From Alphaproteobacteria bacterium (GTDB taxonomy: Bacteria; Pseudomonadota; Alphaproteobacteria; Rs-D84), in contig JAFXVM010000016.1 in the NCBI GenBank assembly GCA_017524525.1, forward strand, positions 1 to 64,000: a stretch of 64,000 bases of DNA, given 5' to 3'. Position numbers and translations under genes: made by a program. The notes beneath the pieces are model-generated. The model did not search any database and was not told the DNA's origin. It saw only the letters and a program-made list of their open reading frames with translations. Shown here one piece after another: positions 52,263 through 60,168 of the stretch (position 1 is its first letter; every line of letters starts with the position of its first letter).

Positions 52263-54530
52263 TTAATGCAATGGTTCAAGTATTTTTACTTCTTTTGTCA
52301 TTGGATCCAAAATTTTTGGTGTGCCTTCGTATCCCATGATTGCATGATGGGATGGGATTAAAAATTCTGGTAATGGAGATGATTCACCCATCATGATGCG
52401 TTCGTGCAACATTTTTTGTACAGGTGTTTGATTAACAAAGTGTCTTTCTTGGGTTGCTTCTATTGGGCGATGGTACCAACCTTGGAAAAGGATAATTTGT
52501 TTACCAGTTTCAATTTTCATAATATCCATGACAGAATAAATCGGTTCTTCTTTTGGTGTTTCGACATCTTTGCCGTCTTTCTTTTCAATTTTTTTGGTTA
52601 TCTTTTTGCCCATCATTTCAGAGAAGATTTTTGCACTTTCTGTGTCGTTTTGACGCAATATAATTTTTGCTGCGGTTGTAGACATAATAGTAGATGCCGC
52701 ATCAGCACCATAACGTTCGCGTATCTGGTGGATATCCTGACCAATGATAAGGTAAGACACTTTTTGCCCACGTCCAAGATCTGGTCCCTGGATAACTGCG
52801 TCCAATCTTTGCATCTTTGGCATTTCGTCAAGCACGAACAGAACGGGGCATGGCCCAACTTTCTTTCCATCAACTGTATCGCCAGGTTTGTGTGCCAACA
52901 AATAATTAGACATTAATTCAATAAATATAGCAGTAATTGGATTTAATGCTTGGGCATCTACCATATTGATGGACAGATATACACTGACTGGTTTAACTTT
53001 GCCATCCCGTGGGTCTTTGATTCCGCGCAAATCTTCAAAGTGGAAATCGGAATGGCTGGTTCTGTTGCGAACCGCAGCATTACGGAATATTGCCAATCCT
53101 TCAACCATGGTTGATAAAATAGAACCACGTTCTTTGTCTGGCGTATTTGCAAGTTGTGTTAATTCAGCTATTGCACGTGATGAATATGCGTACCGGCGCG
53201 CTTCTTCAACTGCGTTTTGAAGCAAATCTTTCATAGGATCTGCCATCATAACCATTTGATCGCCTTGCTTTCTGCGTTCTTCCATTTCTTCGGCAATAGC
53301 AACTTGGCTGGATGTTAACCAATCAAGAATCATGGAAAGACATGCTTCGTGTCCCATCCACGCATCTGGTATGTTTGCCCATGTTCCAATATGAACATAA
53401 TTCATTGTGTTAAGTTCGCCTTTCTGTAACAAAGAATACGCAGCGTATGCATTTGGATTGTTCATCATTGACAGATAATAATCACTTAATACAGCGGCGT
53501 CGTCTGCGTTAAAAGTTCCATTGTTCAAACGTGCGTAAAAATAATCATCGGCTTTGGCACGTTCAACCTTTGATACAATATAGTTTACCAAACCTGATAA
53601 CCCGGCGCGTCCAGTATTTGCCCAGTGGGGGTCGGCACTGCTGGATTTATTATCTGGGACCAACACTTTGCATATAGTATCTATGTACAAATCGCGCTGT
53701 TCAGGAAGAAACGGGACGTGTTCTGGCGACAGTGGATTCCACGATGGGTAATATATACCCTTGTCAGGGTCGTCTTGACCCGCCCAATTCATAATGAACA
53801 CAGGACCAACCGTTGCACGATATGCAGATGTTGTTTGTTTTAATTCTGGCTTAGGGTCGTTAATAATCATTGATACAGTGTCGCAATCAAGAATTGTTGG
53901 TATAACGATACCTGCTGTTTTACCGGTTCCCGGAGGCGCCAAACACAAAGCAGACAAAGATTCGTCAAATTTTAACGGCATTGTTTTCCCTTTGTTCTTA
54001 AAATAGCCCAATACCATCATAAAGCCATTAAACAAGCCTTCTTTGTTTTTCCAGTCATTCCCCATTTTCTTAATATCTGCAGCAGTCGCTTTGCGGGAAG
54101 ATTTTTCGTCGTAATTATCTTTGCCTGCTGGGTTAAATTCGTTTTTAAGTGTGTCATCAACCAAAAAGCAATATGCTATGATTGGTAATATAGGTGCGAT
54201 TGCAGCAAAATCTGGGTGATAAATCATGCGTGAAAACCAAAATGGAATTTCTGCGACGACTGACATGCCAAAAGTAGTGAACATGTTTTTGATATAAAGC
54301 CATGACCAATGCATGCTGGCAGCGCCCCAACCATATCTCCAAATATGTTCTGCGATAAATGCCAAAGCAAACGCAAAAGCACATATTAACCATATCCCAA
54401 TATTCCAGCGTATGTTCCAGAATTTGCGCGCCACAGGAATTTGTTCGTGTTCTTTGTATCGCGAAGAATCAAAGATTTTTAAACCTTTGCCAGAACCACT
54501 ATTAGAGAAAATGTTGAACTTTCCTGCCAT
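52263..54530 (-). CDS. VirD4/TraG-type coupling protein (solitary)
   Basis: VirD4-type coupling ATPases bring DNA or effector proteins to a type IV secretion channel. The 755-aa protein has two N-terminal membrane blocks (about 40-60 and 85-125), Walker A APPGTGKT at 198-205 with the following NDPK segment, and Walker B VLFVLDEMPKM. No other type IV secretion gene lies in the window, and the flanks are envelope and RNA-modification genes. The ATG at 54530 is chosen because MAGKF is preceded by a strong -10 and not a ribosome site; a TTG-type extension to 54590 would run through the promoter. Confidence 0.88.
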   Translation of the reverse strand: MAGKFNIFSNSGSGKGLKIFDSSRYKEHEQIPVARKFWNIRWNIGIWLICAFAFALAFIAEHIWRYGWGAASMHWSWLYIKNMFTTFGMSVVAEIPFWFSRMIYHPDFAAIAPILPIIAYCFLVDDTLKNEFNPAGKDNYDEKSSRKATAADIKKMGNDWKNKEGLFNGFMMVLGYFKNKGKTMPLKFDESLSALCLAPPGTGKTAGIVIPTILDCDTVSMIINDPKPELKQTTSAYRATVGPVFIMNWAGQDDPDKGIYYPSWNPLSPEHVPFLPEQRDLYIDTICKVLVPDNKSSSADPHWANTGRAGLSGLVNYIVSKVERAKADDYFYARLNNGTFNADDAAVLSDYYLSMMNNPNAYAAYSLLQKGELNTMNYVHIGTWANIPDAWMGHEACLSMILDWLTSSQVAIAEEMEERRKQGDQMVMMADPMKDLLQNAVEEARRYAYSSRAIAELTQLANTPDKERGSILSTMVEGLAIFRNAAVRNRTSHSDFHFEDLRGIKDPRDGKVKPVSVYLSINMVDAQALNPITAIFIELMSNYLLAHKPGDTVDGKKVGPCPVLFVLDEMPKMQRLDAVIQGPDLGRGQKVSYLIIGQDIHQIRERYGADAASTIMSTTAAKIILRQNDTESAKIFSEMMGKKITKKIEKKDGKDVETPKEEPIYSVMDIMKIETGKQIILFQGWYHRPIEATQERHFVNQTPVQKMLHERIMMGESSPLPEFLIPSHHAIMGYEGTPKILDPMTKEVKILEPLH

Positions 54531-54540
54531 GATTGCTATT

Positions 54541-54549
54541 ATTATATCA
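54541..54549 (-). promoter_or_regulatory. Extended -10 of the virD4-like gene
   Basis: On the minus strand TGATATAAT ends the repeated 13-mer TTTGTGATATAAT. Its last base is 10 bases from the ATG, so the transcript would have almost no leader. Confidence 0.58.
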
Positions 54550-54584
54550 CAAAAATAAATGTTTTTATACCAAAAGATTAAAAA

Positions 54585-55244
54585 ATGCAAAATGTACCAA
54601 GAATATATATAGATGCAAACTTAGAATCGGGACAAAAGGTGCCTGTTGATAAAAGTGTTGTTCATTATCTGTGTCGCGTTATGCGCAGAAATGATTGTTT
54701 AGTGTTTAATAATGGAATTGAATATCATGCTGTGGTAAGCGAAGATGATAAATTTTTGGTTGTCAAAGACAAGACGAATCATATTGACCCCAGCAATAAT
54801 TTGACACTTTGTTTTGCACCAATTAAAAGATTGGATGATTTGTTGAATATGGCAACACAAATGGGGGTCCGTGCTTTACAGCCTGTGATAACTGAACGGA
54901 CTGTGGCAAATCACATAAATTGGGAACGAATGAAAAAAATTATAATCGAAGCAGCAGAACAGTCGAATCGTAATAGTGTACCGAATTTATATGAACCAGT
55001 AAGGTTTGGTGATTTAGATTTAAATAATTTGGTTGTTGCTGATGAAAGATTTGCTCATGATACAGATGAAAAATCTTCAACGATTCGTTTTGACAGGGTC
55101 TTAGTTGGACCCGAAGGTGGTTTTTCACCAAAAGAATTTGAAAAACTGGACAGCGCAAATGTTGCAAAGATTTCTTTGGGCAAAACGGTTTTGCGCGCAG
55201 AAGTTGCAGCAGTGGTCGCAATAGCAAAGGTGTTGGATAAATGA
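54585..55244 (+). CDS. rsmE: 16S rRNA (uracil-1498-N3)-methyltransferase
   Basis: RsmE methylates U1498 of 16S rRNA near the decoding centre. The 219-aa protein has an N-terminal PUA-like domain starting VPRIYID and a SPOUT knot domain with RTVANHINWERMKKIIIEAAEQSNR, LVGPEGGFSPKEFE and ISLGKTVLRAEVAAVVA. It is divergent from the virD4-like gene and overlaps rluB by 4 bases. Confidence 0.94.
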   Translation: MQNVPRIYIDANLESGQKVPVDKSVVHYLCRVMRRNDCLVFNNGIEYHAVVSEDDKFLVVKDKTNHIDPSNNLTLCFAPIKRLDDLLNMATQMGVRALQPVITERTVANHINWERMKKIIIEAAEQSNRNSVPNLYEPVRFGDLDLNNLVVADERFAHDTDEKSSTIRFDRVLVGPEGGFSPKEFEKLDSANVAKISLGKTVLRAEVAAVVAIAKVLDK

Positions 55245-55951
55245 CGGTAAGATTGGCTAAATTTATTGCTGATTGTGGTGTCGCTTCGCGGCGTGGTGCA
55301 GAAAGTTTGATAGAGCAGGGCGCAGTATCTGTTAATGGGAAAATTGTCGATAGCCCTGTATTTTTTGTGGAAGGAAATGAAAAAATTTGTGTCAATGGCA
55401 AAGAAATAAAAAGCAAAGAAGAAATAAAATTATATGCTTTTCATAAGCCTATTAATACAATGACTACGACAAAAGATCCTATGGGGCGTAAAACAATATA
55501 TGATGTATTAGAAAAAAAATATAAAAATTTAAAGTATGTTGGACGACTTGATTTTAAAACTACTGGTTTGTTATTGTTGACCAATAGTGGCGAATTGGCG
55601 CGCGAAATGTCTTTGCCTAAGAATCATATTCAGCGGACTTATATTGCTTCGGTAAATAGTTTTACAGAAAAAAAATTAGATGTTGCGCGCAAAGGTGTTT
55701 GTATTGATGGTATAAAATATCGACCTATGAAAATAGAAGTTATAGACGCGCAAACTTTAAAGGTGACGGTTGAAGAAGGTAAAAAAAATGAAATAAGAAT
55801 CGTATTGCGTTATATTGGTTCACCTGTGAAGGCTTTGCATCGTGTGGAATATGGGCCAATAAAACTTGGGAATTTGGCGCGTGGAAAAATTTTGGAATTG
55901 GACAAGAAAACAATTGACCTGGTGTTTGAAAAATTGCTAGAATCAAAATAA
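55241..55951 (+). CDS. rluB: RluB/RsuA-family pseudouridine synthase
   Basis: This is a 236-aa enzyme with an N-terminal S4 RNA-binding domain (RLAKFIADCGVASRRGAESLI) and a catalytic core containing GRLDFKTTGLLLLTN, where the Asp is the catalytic residue. RluB-type enzymes modify 23S rRNA near the peptidyl transferase centre; RluE, RluF and RsuA relatives are possible alternatives. The ATGA overlap with rsmE implies coupled translation. Confidence 0.88.
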   Translation: MTVRLAKFIADCGVASRRGAESLIEQGAVSVNGKIVDSPVFFVEGNEKICVNGKEIKSKEEIKLYAFHKPINTMTTTKDPMGRKTIYDVLEKKYKNLKYVGRLDFKTTGLLLLTNSGELAREMSLPKNHIQRTYIASVNSFTEKKLDVARKGVCIDGIKYRPMKIEVIDAQTLKVTVEEGKKNEIRIVLRYIGSPVKALHRVEYGPIKLGNLARGKILELDKKTIDLVFEKLLESK

Positions 55952-55970
55952 AAGGGAAAGGGAGAGTTCC

Positions 55971-56933
55971 ATGAAAAAAGTAAAAAATACCAGAAACACA
56001 AAGGTTTCAACAAAAAAAGTTGTTGTTAAAGAGGCAGGTTGTTCTTGTGCTATGTGGTCTTGGGCTATATATGTGTATTGGTTTATAATCTTGTTCTTTA
56101 TCGCTGCGACTTTCTATATCATTGGACGCAGTCAGGAATTTTTGCATCCTGCTGTGAATAATGTTGTCGTTACAGAAGAAGCATTGTTGATGCCCCAAGA
56201 TTATATCGAATCTGCCAAAGAAAAGATTAATGCAGGTGATATAGATGCTGCTATTGTTGAATTGAATGCAGCTGTTGATTCAAATGCTAATAGTAATGTT
56301 TATACTTTGCGTGGTGAAGCATACATGCAAATGGGTGAATATCAAAAGGCTTTGGCTGATTTTGATTCTGCTATAGAAGTAGATGGTATGAATGCGCTGG
56401 CTTTTTATGACAGGGCTTTGTTGAATACACGTCTTGAAAATTATGATGTCGCATTAACTGATATAAATAATGCTTTGGCTGCACAATCAATGAAACCTGT
56501 GGAAACTTTATCTTTGCGTAATTTGTATGCAAAACGTGGACAATTGAATTTATGGTTGAAGAATTGGCAGGGGGCTGTGGCTGATTATACAAATTCTTTG
56601 GCGCGTGCAGACGGCAGTGTTGTTGCGAATGTTTATGCAGAACGTGCAGAAGCATATACGGCACTGGGTAAATATGAAGAAGCAATCGCAGATTATACAT
56701 CTGCTGTGCGCGTGATATCTGAACAAATTCAGGCTGCATCCAGTCAAGAACAACGCGAATCTCAATCAAGCAATGCGATGGCGTATTTTGAAAAGTCTGC
56801 CGCGCTTAATTTGCAATTAGGCAGAAAAGATGTTGCAAAAAATGATTTAGAATCTGCTTTTGCAATTGCTGTTGCGTTGAATGATTCGGAAAGCATGGAA
56901 AGAATCCAAAACTTAATTAATGGGTTGAACTAA
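55971..56933 (+). CDS. Membrane-anchored TPR protein
   Basis: This 320-aa protein has a basic N-terminus, a Cys-containing single span (about 24-50) and a periplasmic region with at least four TPR-like pairs (SNVYTLRGEAYMQMGEYQKALADFDSAIE, then similar blocks near 145, 185 and 225). TPR arrays bind partner proteins. It is 20 bases after rluB and ends in a clear terminator. Confidence 0.82.
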   Translation: MKKVKNTRNTKVSTKKVVVKEAGCSCAMWSWAIYVYWFIILFFIAATFYIIGRSQEFLHPAVNNVVVTEEALLMPQDYIESAKEKINAGDIDAAIVELNAAVDSNANSNVYTLRGEAYMQMGEYQKALADFDSAIEVDGMNALAFYDRALLNTRLENYDVALTDINNALAAQSMKPVETLSLRNLYAKRGQLNLWLKNWQGAVADYTNSLARADGSVVANVYAERAEAYTALGKYEEAIADYTSAVRVISEQIQAASSQEQRESQSSNAMAYFEKSAALNLQLGRKDVAKNDLESAFAIAVALNDSESMERIQNLINGLN

Positions 56934-56960
56934 AAAATCCGCCAATATGGCGGATTTTTT
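56932..56960. terminator. Terminator after the TPR gene
   Basis: A 12-bp stem, AAAAAATCCGCC / GGCGGATTTTTT, with a 5-base loop. It starts one base before the TPR gene ends. Confidence 0.9.
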
Positions 56961-56987
56961 TTGACTTTTGTTATAAATAGTAATACC

Positions 56988-57053
56988 ATGTTAAACATGA
57001 TTTATAAATTATTTATTTTTACAACGACTACTACAACCCCTTTGGGGGTCTAG
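56988..57053 (+). CDS. Putative Thr-rich leader peptide upstream of thrS
   Basis: A 21-codon frame begins ATG TTA AAC ATG and contains six consecutive Thr codons (ACA ACG ACT ACT ACA ACC) at 57021-57038, then Pro-Leu-Gly-Val and TAG. A run of the cognate amino acid just upstream of its own synthetase gene is the hallmark of attenuation leaders. Against this, no ribosome site is obvious, the following hairpin (ACCCC/GGGGT at 57036-57049) lacks a T-run, and a good promoter lies after it. A shorter version could start at the ATG at 56997. Confidence 0.45.
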   Translation: MLNMIYKLFIFTTTTTTPLGV

Positions 57054-57062
57054 ATTTCTATA

Positions 57063-57091
57063 TTGCGATAAATTTTCGCACGTATTATAAT
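57063..57091 (+). promoter_or_regulatory. Probable thrS promoter
   Basis: TTGCGA (57063-57068) and a perfect TATAAT (57086-57091) are 17 bases apart. Transcription would begin near 57098, leaving a 40-base leader with AAGAAGG before thrS. It lies downstream of the Thr-rich mini-ORF. Confidence 0.65.
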
Positions 57092-57137
57092 AACCAAGCA
57101 ATTTAAAAAATTAATAAATAAAAAAAGAAGGTAAATT

Positions 57138-58871
57138 ATGTCTTATCCAATAGAATTAATTCGTCATTCACTGGCTCACGTGATGGCGGCTGCGGTTAAA
57201 AAATTACATCCAGAGGTTAAATTTGCAGGTGGTCCTGCAATAGAAAATGGTTTTTATTATGACTTTGATACTGAATACAGATTCAGCGAAGATGATTTTG
57301 CGGCTATTGAAAAAGAAATGAAGTCTTTGATTAAAAGTGATGGTCGATTCGAAAGACGCGAAATTTCGTTAGCAGAAGCCAAAGAAATTTTCAAAGACCA
57401 ACCATATAAAATGGAATGGTTAAACGAATATGATGCTAAAGGTGAAGCGTTATCAATTTATACTTTCCGTGATTTTACAGATTTGTGTCGTGGACCACAC
57501 GTTGAATCAAGTAAAGATTTGCCAAAAGACGGATTCAAGATTCGTTCTGTGGCGGGTGCTTACTGGAAAGGCGATTCGAAAAATAAAATGTTGCAAAGAA
57601 TTTATGTTGACGCTTTTGAATCCAAAGAAGAATTAGATAATTTTTTGAAAATGCAGGAAGAAGCAGCTGCGCGTGATAACCGTAAACTTGGTAAAGAAAT
57701 GGATTTATTCCATTTTGAACCTGAATATGCTCCGGGTGCGGTGTTTTGGCACGACAAGGGGTATAAAATTTATCGTAAATTGATTGAATATATTCGTATG
57801 CGTCAGGAAATGTCGGGTTATCAAGAAATTTCTACTCCGTCAGTTATGGATAGATGTTTGTGGGAAAAATCAGGACACTGGGCAAAATATGGTGCGCATA
57901 ATTATTCTGGAACAACCCAAGATGGTAAGGTTTTTTGTGTAAAGCCTATGTCTTGTCCAGGGGGAATGTTAGTGTTCGGTCAAGGAATAAAATCTTATAA
58001 GGAATTGCCGTTGTATTTGGCTGAATTTGGTAAAGTAAATCGTTATGAAGCGGCTGGCGCTTTGTCTGGTTTGATGCGCGTGCGTGAATTTACTCAAGAT
58101 GATGCACATATTTTCTGTACAGAAGAACAACTGGAAAGCGAGGTTGTCAAAATTTTACGTTTTATCAAAGATATTTATGGAAAATTTGGATTTGAAAAAA
58201 TTACTATGAAACTGGCTACGCGTCCGCTTTCTGAATTCCGTATCGGAAGTGATGAAGTTTGGGACAAAGCTGAAGGTGCACTGAAAAACGCATTAGATAA
58301 AAATGGTATCGAATATGAAATCGCGGAAAATGATGCTGCTTTTTATGGACCAAAAATAGATAATTATTTAAAAGATTCTATGGGACGTGTTTGGCAATGT
58401 GGTACAGTGCAACTAGATATGAATTTGCCGGAAAGATTTGATTTGTCTTATATCGGTGAAGATGGCGAAAAACATCGCCCAATTATGTTACATCGTGCTA
58501 TGTTGGGGTCTATCGAACGTTTCTTTGGCATTTTGTTAGAATCTACAGGTGGCAATTTGCCACTATGGTTATCTCCAGAGCCTGTTGTGGTTGTTCCTGT
58601 ATCTGAAAAATACAAAGATTATGCGGATAAGGTTGTTGGTGATTTACGTGATGCTGGTATTTTTGCTCGCGCTGATTTACGCGATGAAAAGGTTAATTAC
58701 AAAGTGCGTGAATTGTCTTTGTCAAAAACCCCGATTATCGCTGTGGTTGGTGAAAAGGAAATGGCGGACAAATCTGTCACGTTGCGTTATCTCGGTAGAG
58801 AAGGGCAAGAGGTTAAGTCTTTGGCCGAGTTTGTTGAATATATGAAAAATGCAGTTAAAATGCCGTTGTAA
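57138..58871 (+). CDS. thrS: Threonyl-tRNA synthetase without TGS domain
   Basis: ThrRS charges tRNA-Thr and edits mischarged Ser. The 577-aa protein begins directly in the editing domain: HxxxH at residues 10-14 and CRGPH further on form the editing site. A class II catalytic domain follows with zinc ligand Cys in KPMSCPGGM, motif 2 around MRVREFTQDDAHIF, and a C-terminal anticodon-binding domain. Standard bacterial ThrRS (about 640 aa) has a TGS domain of some 60 residues before this; an in-frame TAA two codons upstream of the ATG rules out an unannotated one. Confidence 0.95.
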   Translation: MSYPIELIRHSLAHVMAAAVKKLHPEVKFAGGPAIENGFYYDFDTEYRFSEDDFAAIEKEMKSLIKSDGRFERREISLAEAKEIFKDQPYKMEWLNEYDAKGEALSIYTFRDFTDLCRGPHVESSKDLPKDGFKIRSVAGAYWKGDSKNKMLQRIYVDAFESKEELDNFLKMQEEAAARDNRKLGKEMDLFHFEPEYAPGAVFWHDKGYKIYRKLIEYIRMRQEMSGYQEISTPSVMDRCLWEKSGHWAKYGAHNYSGTTQDGKVFCVKPMSCPGGMLVFGQGIKSYKELPLYLAEFGKVNRYEAAGALSGLMRVREFTQDDAHIFCTEEQLESEVVKILRFIKDIYGKFGFEKITMKLATRPLSEFRIGSDEVWDKAEGALKNALDKNGIEYEIAENDAAFYGPKIDNYLKDSMGRVWQCGTVQLDMNLPERFDLSYIGEDGEKHRPIMLHRAMLGSIERFFGILLESTGGNLPLWLSPEPVVVVPVSEKYKDYADKVVGDLRDAGIFARADLRDEKVNYKVRELSLSKTPIIAVVGEKEMADKSVTLRYLGREGQEVKSLAEFVEYMKNAVKMPL

Positions 58872-58878
58872 AAGAGTA

Positions 58879-58898
58879 GGGCGCAATTTTTTGCGCCC
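58879..58898. other. Hairpin between thrS and the small lipoprotein gene
   Basis: Stem GGGCGCAA / TTGCGCCC with a TTTT loop. It is not followed by a T-run, so it may stabilise an mRNA end rather than terminate transcription. Confidence 0.45.
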
Positions 58899-58921
58899 AT
58901 TATGTATAAAAGGATAAATGG

Positions 58922-59059
58922 ATGAAAAAAATTGTTTTATTGCTTGGGTTGATTAGTGTTATTTGTGTCGCTGGATGTTGCAAATGCGAAAATGAACCCA
59001 TCATAGAAGCCAATCATAAATTAATAGTTCCACCTAATTTTGGAAATATGCCAAAATAA
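58922..59059 (+). CDS. Small lipoprotein (45 aa)
   Basis: This short ORF encodes a signal peptide with lipobox VAGC at residues 16-19, three further Cys-rich positions (CCKC) and a tail LIVPPNFGNMPK. A PP-x-F-x-x-P-like ending after a lipidated Cys is seen in small alphaproteobacterial outer-membrane lipoproteins. AAAGGA lies before the ATG. It sits between thrS and a SPOR-domain gene. Function unknown. Confidence 0.75.
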   Translation: MKKIVLLLGLISVICVAGCCKCENEPIIEANHKLIVPPNFGNMPK

Positions 59060-59080
59060 TTTTGGTTTATCGTTTTTTTG

Positions 59081-59089
59081 TGATATAAT
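59081..59089 (+). promoter_or_regulatory. Extended -10 of the SPOR-domain gene
   Basis: TGATATAAT ends the 13-mer TTTGTGATATAAT also found at 30484-30496, 33989-34001 and (minus) 54541-54553. A weak TTGGTT lies 16 bases before it. Confidence 0.58.
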
Positions 59090-59124
59090 AGTCCCATAAG
59101 AAATTCAAACATGGGGGACTAATT

Positions 59125-59901
59125 ATGGATAAAGAAGAAAATTTAGATTTATTAGATTTGGAAGATAATAACGAAGTGGATACTTTGCCAGAGGCAACGC
59201 CTTTTTCAAGCCCACGCCCGAAAAAACCTTGGTTATTGATGGGGTTGGGAATCGCTATTATCGTTTTAGCAACGTGGATTATTGTTGCAAAAATTGGTGG
59301 TGATTCAGATACCAGTGTCAGCGTTGATTTAGATACCCCAATTGAATCGGTTGATAATTCTGTTCAGCCAGTGGCTGATTTGAATGTACCTGCAAAACCA
59401 GTTGAACCTGTGGCACCGGTGGCAGTTGAACCTGTGACTCCTGTTGCAGTACCAGTTGCAGTTGAACAACCAAAACCAGTTGAAGCAAAACCAGTTGAAA
59501 CAAATGGTGCGCCTGTGCGTGTTATCGAAGATAGAAAAGAAGTGACATTTAATCCAGATAAAGCAACAACGCAAAGTGCGCCTGCACAAAAGCCTGTTGC
59601 AAAAGCGCCAGCGAAAAAAACAAATACAGTGACTAAGACACAAACAGCAACTGCGGCAAATGGCAGCATTTATGTTCAGTTTGGCTCTTATAGTTCAAGG
59701 GCTGCAGCACAAAGTGCAGAACAAAAAATGCGTTCTTCACACAGCAATTTGTTTGGCGGTAAACAATTTGTAATTTTGGCGGCTCAGGTCAAAGGTGCAA
59801 CTACATATCGTTTGCGCGTTCCATTCCATAGCACGAATGAAGCAAATGGTTTTTGCAGAAATGCAAAATCTGATGGGCTTGATTGTTATGTGACAAAATA
59901 A
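59125..59901 (+). CDS. SPOR-domain protein
   Basis: SPOR domains bind glycan strands without stem peptides at the division site. This 258-aa protein has an acidic cytoplasmic N-terminus, one membrane span (about 36-57), a Pro/Val/Ala-rich linker (about 80-170) and a C-terminal SPOR domain (about 180-258; IYVQFGSYSSRAAAQSAEQKM and TYRLRVPF). The topology matches FtsN-like or DamX-like proteins. It is next to tatA. Confidence 0.87.
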   Translation: MDKEENLDLLDLEDNNEVDTLPEATPFSSPRPKKPWLLMGLGIAIIVLATWIIVAKIGGDSDTSVSVDLDTPIESVDNSVQPVADLNVPAKPVEPVAPVAVEPVTPVAVPVAVEQPKPVEAKPVETNGAPVRVIEDRKEVTFNPDKATTQSAPAQKPVAKAPAKKTNTVTKTQTATAANGSIYVQFGSYSSRAAAQSAEQKMRSSHSNLFGGKQFVILAAQVKGATTYRLRVPFHSTNEANGFCRNAKSDGLDCYVTK

Positions 59902-59913
59902 AAGGGGTAAAAC

Positions 59914-60111
59914 ATGAGAGGTGGTATTTGGGAAATAATTTTAATAGTTTTGTTGGTTTTGATTTTGTTTGGATCAGCCAAGATTCCTGCGATGGCGCGC
60001 AATATTGCACAAGGAATTAAGACTTTTAAAAACGAAGTCAAAGACGAACCTAAGAAAACAAAAAAAGTACAATCAAAAAAGGTGGTTAGCAAAACCAATA
60101 AAAAGAAATAG
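59914..60111 (+). CDS. tatA: Twin-arginine translocase subunit TatA/TatE
   Basis: TatA oligomers form the passage for folded proteins in the Tat pathway. The 65-aa protein has a short N-terminus, one span (IWEIILIVLLVLILFG), the hinge and an amphipathic helix starting SAKIPAMARNIAQGIKTF, then a Lys-rich tail. No tatB or tatC is in the window. It is 12 bases after the SPOR-domain gene. Confidence 0.92.
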   Translation: MRGGIWEIILIVLLVLILFGSAKIPAMARNIAQGIKTFKNEVKDEPKKTKKVQSKKVVSKTNKKK

Positions 60112-60124
60112 TATTTTTGCCGTT

Positions 60125-60154
60125 TAAAAAAACCACCCATTTGGGTGGTTTTTT
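60125..60154. terminator. Bidirectional terminator between tatA and dksA
   Basis: Stem AAAAACCACCCA / TGGGTGGTTTTT with a 2-base loop, between convergent tatA and dksA. Confidence 0.87.
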
Positions 60155-60168
60155 GATGAAAAAGATTT

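Noticed and set aside
57036..57080. A classical attenuator terminator after the Thr-rich mini-ORF
   Set aside because: The hairpins ACCCC/GGGGT and TGCGA/TCGCA are short and neither is followed by a T-run, so I do not call a terminator.
58879..58898. Rho-independent terminator after thrS
   Set aside because: The stem is good but the following bases are ATTATG, not a T-run; recorded as a hairpin only.
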